A stretch of DNA of 56,188 nucleotides from Bacteroidales bacterium UBA5219 (GTDB taxonomy: Bacteria > Bacteroidota > Bacteroidia > Bacteroidales > ML635J-15): assembly GCA_002412425.1 (NCBI GenBank), contig DHVB01000078.1:1-56188 (forward strand), written 5' to 3'. The first letter of the stretch is position 1, and each line of letters begins with the position of its first letter. A program made the position numbers and the translations under genes. Below, in pieces: positions 26,045 to 34,386 of the stretch. Below the pieces are notes generated by a model that was not told where the DNA came from, did no database searches, and was given only the letters and a program-made list of their open reading frames with translations.

Positions 26045-26468
26045 ATGAATACAAACAATTATATATCGAAACTAAAAGAAACTGGATTAAAAGTAACTCC
26101 CCAACGAGTTGCAATTTTAAAGGTTTTAAATGAGTTAAATCATCCTTGTGCAGACGAAATTGCAGAAGCTTTGAAAAAAGAATTGCCAGGGCTTTCTTTA
26201 GCGACTATATATAATAATATTGAGACATTGGTGCAAAAACGACTAGTGTCAAAAGTTCTGTCAGAAGATGGTAAGTTTAGATTTGATGCTAGACACTAGA
26301 CAAGAGAAGCCTCATCATTTGTATGAGATTGATTCAGGAAAAATTGAAGATTATTTTGACGATGAGTTAAACTCTATTTTAGAAGAATATTTTCGAAATA
26401 AAACAATTCCCGGATTTGAAATTAAAGACGTTAAGTTACAAATCAAAGGGAAATATATTAGTGAATAA
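26045..26468 (+). pseudogene. PerR/Fur-family regulator disrupted by a 7-bp tandem duplication
   Basis: The first 84 codons encode a Fur-family winged-helix domain (GLKVTPQRVAILKVL, LSLATIYNNIETL) and stop at TAG 26297-26299. The rest of the protein (EKPHHLYEIDSGKIEDYFDD...) continues in another frame. CTAGACA is present twice in tandem at 26289-26302; removing one copy restores a 138-residue protein reading FRFDARQEKPHHLYE. PerR-type metal ligands are then all present: His in NHP, Asp in RFD, HH and Asp in GKIEDY. There is no CxxC zinc site. The peroxiredoxin gene 37 nt downstream is the obvious target, so loss of function would de-repress peroxide defence. Phase-variable reversion is possible. 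Confidence 0.85.
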
Positions 26469-26505
26469 ATTAAAATTAAATATTAACCGTAAAAATTAAA
26501 TTAAA

Positions 26506-27219
26506 ATGGAAGAAAGAATTAACGAACAAGTAAACACAATGCCAGGATTAAATGCTCCGGCTCCAGAATTTACCGCAAACACAACTCAAGGAAAAATTAA
26601 TTTCCCAGCTGATTATAAAGGAAAATGGGTGATTTTATTTAGTCATCCTGCTGATTTTACTCCAGTGTGTACATCAGAGTTTATGACTTTTGCAAGTTTA
26701 GAAGAAAAATTCAATAAAGCTAATTGTGAATTGGTAGGACTTTCAATTGATGGATTGCATAGCCATATCGCTTGGTTGAGAACAATTAAAGAAAAAATAG
26801 AGTATAAAGGAATGAAAAATGTAGAAGTTAAATTTCCTTTAATTGATGATATTTCTATGAATGTTTCAAGGAAATATGGAATGATTCAACCTGACGAAAG
26901 TGCAACTCAAGCAGTTAGAGCTGTATTTTTTATCGATCCAAAAGGTATTTTGCGTGCTATGATTTATTATCCTCAAAGTTTAGGTCGTAATTTCGACGAG
27001 ATTTACCGTGCTTTGATAGCATTACAAGTATCAGACGAGTTTGGCGTAGCAACACCAGCAGATTGGCAACCAGGTGATGATGTAATAGTATCTCCTGCAT
27101 CTACTTGCAGTGCAGCACAAGCAAGATTCGATGAAAAAGATTTAGATTGCAAAGACTGGTTCTTCTGTACTAAAAAATTAGACAAAGATACTATCTTGAA
27201 AAAAATTATTAAGAAGTAA
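26506..27219 (+). CDS. Peroxiredoxin, Prx6-like
   Basis: A 237-residue AhpC/TSA-fold protein with peroxidatic Cys55 in DFTPVCTSEF, the Arg in TQAVRAVF, and the long C-terminal arm of the Prx6/archaeal-type group (LGRNFDEIYRALIALQ, GDDVIVSP). Further cysteines in the arm (STCSAA, LDCKDWFFCTK) could serve as resolving residues. It reduces H2O2 and organic peroxides in the cytoplasm. The position next to a PerR-like gene fits oxidative-stress control. A strong terminator follows. Confidence 0.93.
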   Translation: MEERINEQVNTMPGLNAPAPEFTANTTQGKINFPADYKGKWVILFSHPADFTPVCTSEFMTFASLEEKFNKANCELVGLSIDGLHSHIAWLRTIKEKIEYKGMKNVEVKFPLIDDISMNVSRKYGMIQPDESATQAVRAVFFIDPKGILRAMIYYPQSLGRNFDEIYRALIALQVSDEFGVATPADWQPGDDVIVSPASTCSAAQARFDEKDLDCKDWFFCTKKLDKDTILKKIIKK

Positions 27220-27240
27220 TTTTTGTAGATAAAAAAATAG

Positions 27241-27273
27241 AAAGCGTAGGTAACAAAACCTGCGCTTTTTTTT
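27241..27273 (+). terminator. Intrinsic terminator of the peroxiredoxin gene
   Basis: An 11-bp stem AAAGCGTAGGT / ACCTGCGCTTT (one G-T pair) with an AACAAA loop runs into an eight-base T stretch. It begins 21 nt after the stop codon. Confidence 0.85.
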
Positions 27274-27284
27274 ATCTTTTTCTA

Positions 27285-27367
27285 TTTTCCGCACTTTTTG
27301 CAACACTAGCTAAAACTCTGACAATCAGACGATTTGGCGTGCATGGGTGTTGCAAGGCTGAAAACAG
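27285..27367 (+). repeat. 83-nt structured intergenic element, copy A
   Basis: It matches 33804-33886 at 70 of 83 positions without gaps. The ends pair: TTGCAACAC (27298-27306) with GTGTTGCAA (27347-27355), and TTTTC with GAAAA outside it; an inner TCTGA/TCAGA hairpin follows. The differences fall mainly in the loops. Confidence 0.75.
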
Positions 27368-27390
27368 GTGAAACGTGCTCTATATTTTAA

Positions 27391-27430
27391 AAAAACCCGA
27401 ACAACAATTTATTTACTGTTCGGGGTTTTT
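27391..27430. terminator. Bidirectional terminator-like hairpin
   Basis: CCCGAACA (27396-27403) pairs with TGTTCGGG (27417-27424), flanked by A-runs and a TTTTT run. It lies between the end of the peroxiredoxin unit and the converging S74 protein gene and could stop both. Confidence 0.7.
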
Positions 27431-27460
27431 ATCTTATTTTTCTAATTAAACTTTTAAATC

Positions 27461-27607
27461 ATGAAAAAAATAATTTTACTTTTTATTTTTATAATTATTT
27501 TGAAAGAATCATTTTCCTATATTCTATTGTGTTACCGTCAGCTACAAGATAATAAGTGTAGTGTCCTGCACTTAAATCGTGTGCATATACTATCAACTCT
27601 CCATAAC
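27461..27607 (+). pseudogene. Possible signal-peptide remnant overlapping a converging gene
   Basis: ATG at 27461 opens a 48-codon frame beginning MKKIILLFIFIIIL, which looks like a signal peptide, but it soon runs antisense into the C-terminal coding part of the S74 gene and ends after 48 codons. It may be the 5' stump of a lost gene, or chance in an AT-rich sequence. Confidence 0.25.
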
Positions 27608-30600
27608 CACGGTCATTGATTTCAACTTGTTTTAAAATAGTACCTAAATTATCTATAAAAACAATTTTTGCCGATACTATATTTTCAGGTATCTGAAAAC
27701 TGATAGTTGTTTGTTCTTTGAATGGGTTTGGAACATTTTGATTAAGAACAATAGCTTTTGTATTTTCGAGTGTTACTTCTTGTTGGAAAGCAGGTTCACT
27801 TGAGTTTTTTAGTTGCATATCTCCCATATCTTCATATAGAAGTTGTTCAATATTATCTAAACGGCTTTCTAAATTATTTAATCTTTGATTTAAACTGTCG
27901 TTGATATATTTTAAATCTTTAACCGACTCTATAAGAACAGGAACAAGGCTACTGTAATCAATATAAAGATAACCATTTACATCTGTGCTTATAACTTCTG
28001 GAAGTATTGGCTGAACAGCTTGTGCTATTAAACCAAGATGTGTGCCATCTGAAAGATTGCGATTTGGATTATTTATTGTGTCCCAACTAAAACTAACTCC
28101 TTGAAGTGCCATTATTTTTGTAAGTGCGTCTTCAATGTTTTCAATATCTGTTTTCATATTGATATCTGATAATTCTGCAAAAGATTGTGCTTTACTCTTT
28201 GGAAAACCAGCATAATAATTAATATGCCTTATTTCCGAATAATCGCTTGTGCCATTTGAATTAGTTGCTCTTACTGCCCAATATATTGTGGTATCTGTTT
28301 TAAAATCAAAATCAAGTCCTATTATTGTATCATTTATATTTCTTGTATAATAAATATCCGACATTTCAGAATCAAAAGCAATATCAAAAATGTAATACTG
28401 TGCATCTTCAGATTTATGCCATTTAAAATCTAACTTAGTTCCATATTTTATATTAATATTATTCTGTGGTGCTATTAACACAGGTATTTCAGGCATTCTT
28501 AATAATACTGATAAATTTTCGTCTAATTCTTTTACAGCTTGAACTAAAATAGGTGTTAATTCAAGATAATTTATTCCTTTGCAATGGATGCTGTCTGATA
28601 CTATATTGCCTAAAGTGTCGAATTTTGGAGGCAAAACCTGATCAAAAACAATACTAGGAAAAACATTTTTAACTTCTTGAGCAATTAAACCATATTGTAA
28701 TTCTGATGGGAAGTTTAAATCAAATCCTGCTGTATCATAAGTGTATGTTACAGGATTTAATTCGCGAATTTTATCTAAAGCTCCATTATATTCGTTAATA
28801 TTCTGTTTAAATTGAATGTCTGATGGAATAAACAAGTTTGAATTTAACCATAAGCCACCATCTATATTTACATTACCATCAAAATATCCTGCCCAATTAT
28901 ACTCGTCATATCCTGTTTCATCAGCGGTAGCAGGATTTGGATAACAAACAGAATATAATCCAAAATTGTATTTGCCATTTGAAGCATGAAAATGCGAGCC
29001 AAAATTTGCATCTGCCATTTCATCAGAACTACCTATGCCAAAAACTCCAACATTTATACTGCCGTTCGAGGATTCAAAATGTCCGCCATGACTAATAGAA
29101 CCCTCAATAATATTATTGTTATATGCTATTCCTTCTATGCCATAAGAATTACCCCCACCATTTTGCGAATAACCCCTCACTCCTGTTTGTTTTACACCGT
29201 TAAGAGCATTGCCTTCTATGCCTGTTTGACCGTCTGAAGAAGAAGAAGTGGCTCGCATACCAATTGTAAGTTGTTCTCCATTGTTCATTAAAACATCTAA
29301 TTTTGCTACTGGCTCACAATTTGCTATACCAATGCCAACACTATTGGTTCCTATAGGACCTTGTCCTGTGAACACAAAATTATAATCATTAAGTGGGATT
29401 TCCCAGTTGTCTATAAGAAAATTTTCAGTACCTCCACATATATTTCCAAGTGAAGCCCCAGTTCCTCCTTCAAAATTTCTCCAGTGCAACACGCCAGTGT
29501 TATCAATAACTAATGCTTTGTTAAAGTTCCCTTGTGGAACCTCTCTAATGCGTGCATTGCCAATAACATCTAAAGTGTGAGTTGGTTCTTCATTTATACT
29601 GAAAAAATCTCCTATTCCCATAAATCCATTAGTTCCGTTAGAAACCATACGAGCAATTTCAAGTCCTTCTTCACCGCTTGCAGGTACGTATGAACCATGG
29701 CTTGCTGTAAAAACGAACCTCAAACGATCATATGTGTTTGGATTGGGTAGAGGATTATTTCCCCAGTTAATAATAGCATCATGCATATCTAGACATCTGT
29801 TCTTCAGACCTACATACATATTGTCTAAACCGGTTTTACTTGCATAATATGTCCCTATATCCATCCACTCCCTCCATCCGCCAATTGAAGCAGCTCTGCC
29901 ACCTATTTGGAGCATGCATAGTGGATGAGGCGTGCCAATCCCAACATTTCCTGCACGAGCTATAGTATACCAAGGATAAATATTTGACAAATCATGCTCC
30001 TTGCCAAGAATACGCACACGCTCAAAATCTGTTCCATCACCACCTGCATTAAATATCATATCGCGTTGAGTTGCTTGTAAGGTTATATTTTGATCATTTT
30101 GTAAAGTACCATTTGCCTCATTAGTATTTGTTGTAGTAAAAATCCTAAGCTTTTCAGTAGAACCAATATAATTACCTCCTGTAAAAAGTTGCCACATGTT
30201 TGACTCTTTAGCAGAACCATTGGTACGAAAAACATTGCCTGTTGTCATTTCACTAGCATTTATATGCAATACTGATAGTGGATCACTAAAATCTGGTCCT
30301 ATGCCTACAAAACCTTGATTTGTTCCAGTTTCTCCTTTGATAACCACACGGCTATGATTGTTAGAACCATCTCCAGTAAACATCAATATATCTCGATTTT
30401 CTTGCTGTTTTAATTCCGCTGTTCCATTGGCAGCAATGCCAACCCAAAAGCCATCAGTGGCAGTATTTCCAGTTCCTCCAATTTGTGCTTCATTTGTAAA
30501 AGCCATTCTAACAGGATTTGGATTCATACTGGGCGGAATGGAAAACAGCGGATTCCTATCATGTAAATGCATTTTGTGCTGTGGTGAGACGGTACCAACT

Positions 30601-30986
30601 CCAAGCTTGATATTAGAAAAATTAAACATGGGCGTACCTCCAAAATTAATTTTCCCAGCAGTTGATTGAATATTGTCAGAACCTGTAAACTCATTAATTC
30701 CTCCCAAAATTAGAGAACTATCTCCAATATACAACGGTCCTTTAATTCTAACACTATCTTTAAAAACAGTGTAGTTATCAGTTGTTACTCGTATTCTTTC
30801 CTGATTATTTGTACGAATAACAAAATCGGCATTATTTTTTGTGCCGATAAAATCATTTTTTTTGACATTATTATTGCCATTTAATCGCCAATTAATGCCT
30901 TGTGAAAACACATTGCTTGTACAGAACATAATTCCTAAAAGTATGCCTAGTACAAGACTTTTTTGAAGTAAAATTTTTTTTTTCAT
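27495..30986 (-). CDS. Large T9SS-exported protein with two peptidase S74 chaperone domains
   Basis: The 1163-residue precursor has a signal peptide (about 1-29, ending SNVFSQG). A long tail-fibre-like region with repeated GNVGIGT-type motifs follows. The first S74 (intramolecular chaperone) domain starts at SDIQFK (Ser722, Asp723, Lys727) and holds GLIAQEVKNVFP and YLELTPILVQAVKEL. Next come a fibronectin-III-like module (about 833-925) and a second S74 domain at SDINMK (Ser940, Asp941, Lys945) with LGLIAQAVQPILPEV. A short coiled coil precedes the C-terminal type A sorting domain (VPNPFKEQTTISF...RKMILSK). Both S74 domains keep the Ser-Asp-x3-Lys cleavage-site pattern. It is probably a trimeric surface adhesin or fibre. 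Confidence 0.88.
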   Translation of the reverse strand: MKKKILLQKSLVLGILLGIMFCTSNVFSQGINWRLNGNNNVKKNDFIGTKNNADFVIRTNNQERIRVTTDNYTVFKDSVRIKGPLYIGDSSLILGGINEFTGSDNIQSTAGKINFGGTPMFNFSNIKLGVGTVSPQHKMHLHDRNPLFSIPPSMNPNPVRMAFTNEAQIGGTGNTATDGFWVGIAANGTAELKQQENRDILMFTGDGSNNHSRVVIKGETGTNQGFVGIGPDFSDPLSVLHINASEMTTGNVFRTNGSAKESNMWQLFTGGNYIGSTEKLRIFTTTNTNEANGTLQNDQNITLQATQRDMIFNAGGDGTDFERVRILGKEHDLSNIYPWYTIARAGNVGIGTPHPLCMLQIGGRAASIGGWREWMDIGTYYASKTGLDNMYVGLKNRCLDMHDAIINWGNNPLPNPNTYDRLRFVFTASHGSYVPASGEEGLEIARMVSNGTNGFMGIGDFFSINEEPTHTLDVIGNARIREVPQGNFNKALVIDNTGVLHWRNFEGGTGASLGNICGGTENFLIDNWEIPLNDYNFVFTGQGPIGTNSVGIGIANCEPVAKLDVLMNNGEQLTIGMRATSSSSDGQTGIEGNALNGVKQTGVRGYSQNGGGNSYGIEGIAYNNNIIEGSISHGGHFESSNGSINVGVFGIGSSDEMADANFGSHFHASNGKYNFGLYSVCYPNPATADETGYDEYNWAGYFDGNVNIDGGLWLNSNLFIPSDIQFKQNINEYNGALDKIRELNPVTYTYDTAGFDLNFPSELQYGLIAQEVKNVFPSIVFDQVLPPKFDTLGNIVSDSIHCKGINYLELTPILVQAVKELDENLSVLLRMPEIPVLIAPQNNINIKYGTKLDFKWHKSEDAQYYIFDIAFDSEMSDIYYTRNINDTIIGLDFDFKTDTTIYWAVRATNSNGTSDYSEIRHINYYAGFPKSKAQSFAELSDINMKTDIENIEDALTKIMALQGVSFSWDTINNPNRNLSDGTHLGLIAQAVQPILPEVISTDVNGYLYIDYSSLVPVLIESVKDLKYINDSLNQRLNNLESRLDNIEQLLYEDMGDMQLKNSSEPAFQQEVTLENTKAIVLNQNVPNPFKEQTTISFQIPENIVSAKIVFIDNLGTILKQVEINDRGYGELIVYAHDLSAGHYTYYLVADGNTIEYRKMILSK

Positions 30987-31073
30987 AATGAATGTTTTTT
31001 AAATTTAAATTTTTGATTTTTAAAAAGTTTATTTCATACTGGATGGTTAGTCCTTTTTGAACCTTACAAATTA

Positions 31074-32084
31074 TTATTTAATTATTAGTTTTTTTACGCT
31101 ATTACAATTACTACAATATATTTTTACAAAGTATAATCCTGATTTTAAGCCAGTTGTATTAATCTTTGTGTTTATCTCGTTTAATTGTTGTTTGTGCACA
31201 AGTTTGCCAAGTGCAGTATATATTTCAATTTTAGGTTTTTTCTTATATGTTGTTTTATCAATTTCTATGTGAAAATAGTTTTCTGCAGGATTGGGGAATA
31301 TATCAATACTATAATTATTAGTAATATCTGTTGAAGTGTTAGTAGAACAAGTAAAATTATAATCCCAACAATAAGCACTATCTGTTGATACACAAACATC
31401 ATCAATGTAATAATAAGACTGTGAAAAATTTTCTAAGTCATTACAATCTATTACCATTGTGTTTGAATCGTCAAAAAAATTACCAACTAAGATTTTGCTA
31501 TATGCAGAATCTGCGACAAAAACACCTCTGACAGTAACCCATTTTTCTTTGTCAGATACGATTTCTTCGGAATAAACATGTGCTGAGTTACGTAATATGA
31601 ATGTAGGGTCAATACTTAAAAAAGGTTCTGAGATATTAATTTCATTAAAAACCATATTTGTAAATAAAATTCCAATATTATTAACGGCACACATAGAATT
31701 ATCTGCAAGCGATACCTTATAAGAAATATAATAACGTTGTCCTACTATCAGGTTTTCAATTAAGTCTGTACCGACATATTCTCGCTTATTGTCAAATATA
31801 TTTACATATGTAATTAATCCAATATAACCTCCACAACTCAAATCTGGGCAAGACTGATGACCCATAGCATTAGATGGTATTGACACATATTCTGAACTTG
31901 AGCAATGATTAAAATAGTCAGCAGTATTTATATTAATTTTCCATGCTGTTAAAAAAACATTTTCATAAAAGTAGTTTGGACATTCATCATACTCCTCAAA
32001 GCTAGGATTTGGCACAAGGTTTTGTCCCCAACTTGTAAAACTGAGCAAAAGAGTAGTGAAAATGAAAAGTGATTTTTTTTTCAT
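31074..32084 (-). CDS. T9SS type A sorted protein (NLVPNPSFEEY family)
   Basis: The frame is open from 32111, but the ATG at 32084 gives a proper signal peptide (MKKKSLFIFTTLLLSFTSWGQ) and avoids overlap with the upstream gene. The mature part begins NLVPNPSFEEYDECPN and has several cysteines, like a widespread Bacteroidota surface-protein family with a jelly-roll-like domain. The C-terminus (SIDIFPNPAENYFHIEID...KKLIIK) is a type A sorting domain. It lies just downstream of the disrupted cargo gene and probably shares its transcript. Function unknown. Confidence 0.82.
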   Translation of the reverse strand: MKKKSLFIFTTLLLSFTSWGQNLVPNPSFEEYDECPNYFYENVFLTAWKININTADYFNHCSSSEYVSIPSNAMGHQSCPDLSCGGYIGLITYVNIFDNKREYVGTDLIENLIVGQRYYISYKVSLADNSMCAVNNIGILFTNMVFNEINISEPFLSIDPTFILRNSAHVYSEEIVSDKEKWVTVRGVFVADSAYSKILVGNFFDDSNTMVIDCNDLENFSQSYYYIDDVCVSTDSAYCWDYNFTCSTNTSTDITNNYSIDIFPNPAENYFHIEIDKTTYKKKPKIEIYTALGKLVHKQQLNEINTKINTTGLKSGLYFVKIYCSNCNSVKKLIIK

Positions 32085-32097
32085 AGTTTTAATTTTT

Positions 32098-33641
32098 TCA
32101 ATTAATAACACTAAGTTTCAGATTAAAAAATTTGTTGTCGGAGAACCTGCAAGTTAATATATATATGCCTTCTTTAAGTGTTTCATTAACAAATATATAG
32201 GCATTATCAATTTGCCTTAATTTATAGTCTTTATCTTTTAATAATTTATTACCTTTTAAGTCAAATAAATCATAATATATAATTTCTTTATCGTAAGTTT
32301 TAATTTCTGCTTGTTTAGAAAATGGATTGGGATATATTTCAAAAGCTTGGTTTTTTATTACATCTTCAACAGTAACTGTATTACAATTATAAACAGAACT
32401 ATCAGTATTAAAATAAGAGCGAACAAAATTTGGGAAATTCCATCCAGGGTTTCGTGAAATATAAAACGCATTTTCATTTACCGAACAACCAATACCTCGA
32501 ACATTAGGGTTCTCTATTACTCCTATATATCCTTCAGGCGGATCAAATGCATGTTCTCCACTTATAATAATTGTGTTCAAAGGTGTAAGATGCAAATCAG
32601 GTATTGGAAAAAAATAATTTCCAATAAGAGTTTTGGAATCCATAATATATGATTTATTCCATTTGCTAATATCATATTGATAAATTGACGGAGGAATTTC
32701 TAATTCATATATATGTGCTTCAAAAGTATATAATAAATCATTTGTAAATGAAAACTCTTTACCTGCTACAGCCGAATCCATTGGGATTGCAATTCTATCT
32801 GATAAAATACCAGTTTCGTTATCAAATCTATATAATTCTAAAGTATCTTTGATTTGACAATTTGATGGACACATGAAATTTTTATTTACAGCGGCATATT
32901 TACCATTAGGAGAAAATTTCATTCCCCAACCCCATGTGTGGTAATTTCCCCATGTAGAATTTCCTATTTGATTAATTACTACATTTGAATCTAAGCCGTC
33001 AGCTGTTAATTTATAAACCATAAACACATCTGTCATATAGTTGTGTATTACTATCCAAACATCTTCGCAATTAGCATGATGAACTGCTGTTAATATTTCA
33101 CTTAGTGTATCATTTGCTTGATTGGAGTAGATTTCAATATTTTTTTCTGTAACAGCTCCTAAACCACCATCCAAACTCATATCAATAATATTGTATTTAA
33201 ATCCAGGTTGGTTCATATTGTATCCAACTACAGCTACATCTCCAATTGTAAATAAATAATAAATTTTATCGTTTCCGGGTAGTGGAACAATAATACTATT
33301 TTGTCGTCCACTCCATCCGCAGTCTATATCTGTTCCGTTCTGCATTACTTCATGGTTAGCATTATAAACTGTCATATTGTTTTCACCGGGTAAGGTTCCG
33401 CCATTTGGTCCTGCATAAAACAATAAATTGCCTGCTGTATCTGATATTGAGCAAGCTCCTTCGTCTATATAAACTTGCCCATTAAGGTCTTCTTGCATAG
33501 TTCAGTTCCATTGCTAAAATCAAGCCCTGCATTCCAACCAAAATACCAATGCCAAGCCCTTTTTGAGTTTCCAACTTGAGAAAATACTATTGCACAATGC
33601 AATAAAATTAAAATTGTAAATAAAGTTTTTGGTGCTTTCAT
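32098..33641 (-). pseudogene. T9SS type A cargo protein disrupted by a 5-bp tandem duplication
   Basis: The main frame from 33498 lacks a signal peptide. Reading from the ATG at 33641 gives one (KTLFTILILLHCAIVFSQ) followed by WHWYFGWNAGLDFSNGTE, the usual start of this family, but in a different frame. GAACT is present twice in tandem (AGTTC AGTTC at 33499-33508 on the plus strand). Deleting one copy joins the frames as DFSNGTMQEDLNGQVY and gives 512 residues. The rest has family motifs (GACSISDTAGNLLFY, HHANCEDVWIVIHN, KFSPNGKYAAV) and a type A sorting tail (FEIYPNPFSKQ). As it stands, the product could not be exported. Confidence 0.85.
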
Positions 33642-33918
33642 AGTGTTAATTTTTTTATAATTTATCCAAATGCTTCAAATCAATCTTCGTTTACAAATTT
33701 ATAAAAAATATTTAATAAAACAAAAAAATATGTTAAAACATTTTTGTTGCTATATTTTTGTATTTTTCCTTCTTTTTGTTTGGATTTTAGCTTTGCTGAG
33801 CTGTTTTCCGCACTTTTTGCAACACCCGCTAAGTCTCTGTTAATCAGGCGATTTATTGTGTTTGGGTGTTGCAACGCTGAAAACAGAAGAGGCTTAGGTA
33901 ACAAAACCTGCGTTTTTT
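33642..33918. other. Intergenic region without a gene
   Basis: About 280 AT-rich nt between two minus-strand genes. It holds copy B of the structured element (33804-33886), followed by a degenerate form of the peroxiredoxin terminator (AGGTAACAAAACCT and a T-run at 33896-33920). No plus-strand gene would use that T-run. Short frames in both directions show no family features. Confidence 0.6.
33804..33886 (+). repeat. 83-nt structured intergenic element, copy B
   Basis: Same length as copy A, with 13 substitutions and no gaps. Its outer stem is longer: CTGTTTTC (33801-33808) pairs with GAAAACAG (33879-33886); TTGCAACAC / GTGTTGCAA pairs inside. It is followed by AGGTAACAAAACCTGCG, which in copy A precedes the element as the terminator stem. 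Confidence 0.75.
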
Positions 33919-34332
33919 TTATTTTTTAAGTCTCGAATTAGGACCAACTCTAATTGGAACAGTAAACATAAGGTTCATCTTAACAGCTTTGCCTTCAACG
34001 AGAGCAGGAGTAAATGTCATGGCTTTTATAACATTGGCAACTTCTTCGTCAATGCCCATTCCAAGTCCACCAATAACGTCAACTTTACTAACTTCGCCAT
34101 TTGCTTCAACATCAAAACTTATTGTTATTGTGCCATCAACGCGAGCATCAATAGCTTCTTGAGTATATGACATGCTATTCCATAAGTCGGTAATAAATTT
34201 ATTCATGCCACCTGGATATTCTGCATCTCTGTTATATTGCAAATCAATATTTTGTGGATCATCATAATTTTGAGCATATATACTTATAGATGCTACAAAT
34301 AATAAAATAAATATTGCTTTAAGTTTTTTCAT
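33919..34332 (-). CDS. Exported small protein with TonB C-terminal-like domain
   Basis: A 137-residue protein with a signal peptide (1-20) and a TonB C-terminal fold: AEYPGGMNKFITDLWNSMSYTQEA, GTITISFDVEANGEVSKVDV, AMTFTPALVEGKAVKMNLMFTVPI. It lacks the N-terminal membrane anchor and proline-rich linker of true TonB, so it would be periplasmic. A role in energising or sensing outer-membrane transport is possible but not shown. Confidence 0.8.
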   Translation of the reverse strand: MKKLKAIFILLFVASISIYAQNYDDPQNIDLQYNRDAEYPGGMNKFITDLWNSMSYTQEAIDARVDGTITISFDVEANGEVSKVDVIGGLGMGIDEEVANVIKAMTFTPALVEGKAVKMNLMFTVPIRVGPNSRLKK

Positions 34333-34357
34333 TTTAGTAATAATTTTTATTTACGTT

Positions 34358-34365
34358 CAAAATTA
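34358..34365 (-). promoter_or_regulatory. -7 box of the TonB-like gene
   Basis: CAAAATTA on the plus strand reads TAATTTTG on the minus strand, an exact TAnnTTTG match 26 nt before the start codon; no clear -33 element. Confidence 0.4.
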
Positions 34366-34386
34366 CAAAAAAATATTTATATGGTT

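Noticed and set aside
27285..27367. The structured element considered as an integron attC site
   Set aside because: It lacks the paired GTTRRRY/RYYYAAC core sites and no integrase or gene cassette array is present.
31074..32111. Start of the T9SS cargo gene at 32111
   Set aside because: The nine extra residues precede a standard signal peptide and overlap the upstream gene; the ATG at 32084 is better.
33680..33904. A 74-codon minus-strand frame and a 61-codon plus-strand frame in the same interval
   Set aside because: Both lie over the structured element and an AT-rich stretch, have no family features and oppose each other.
33889..33920. A second intrinsic terminator like the one after peroxiredoxin
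   Set aside because: The lower stem does not pair and no plus-strand gene precedes it; it looks like a copied remnant.
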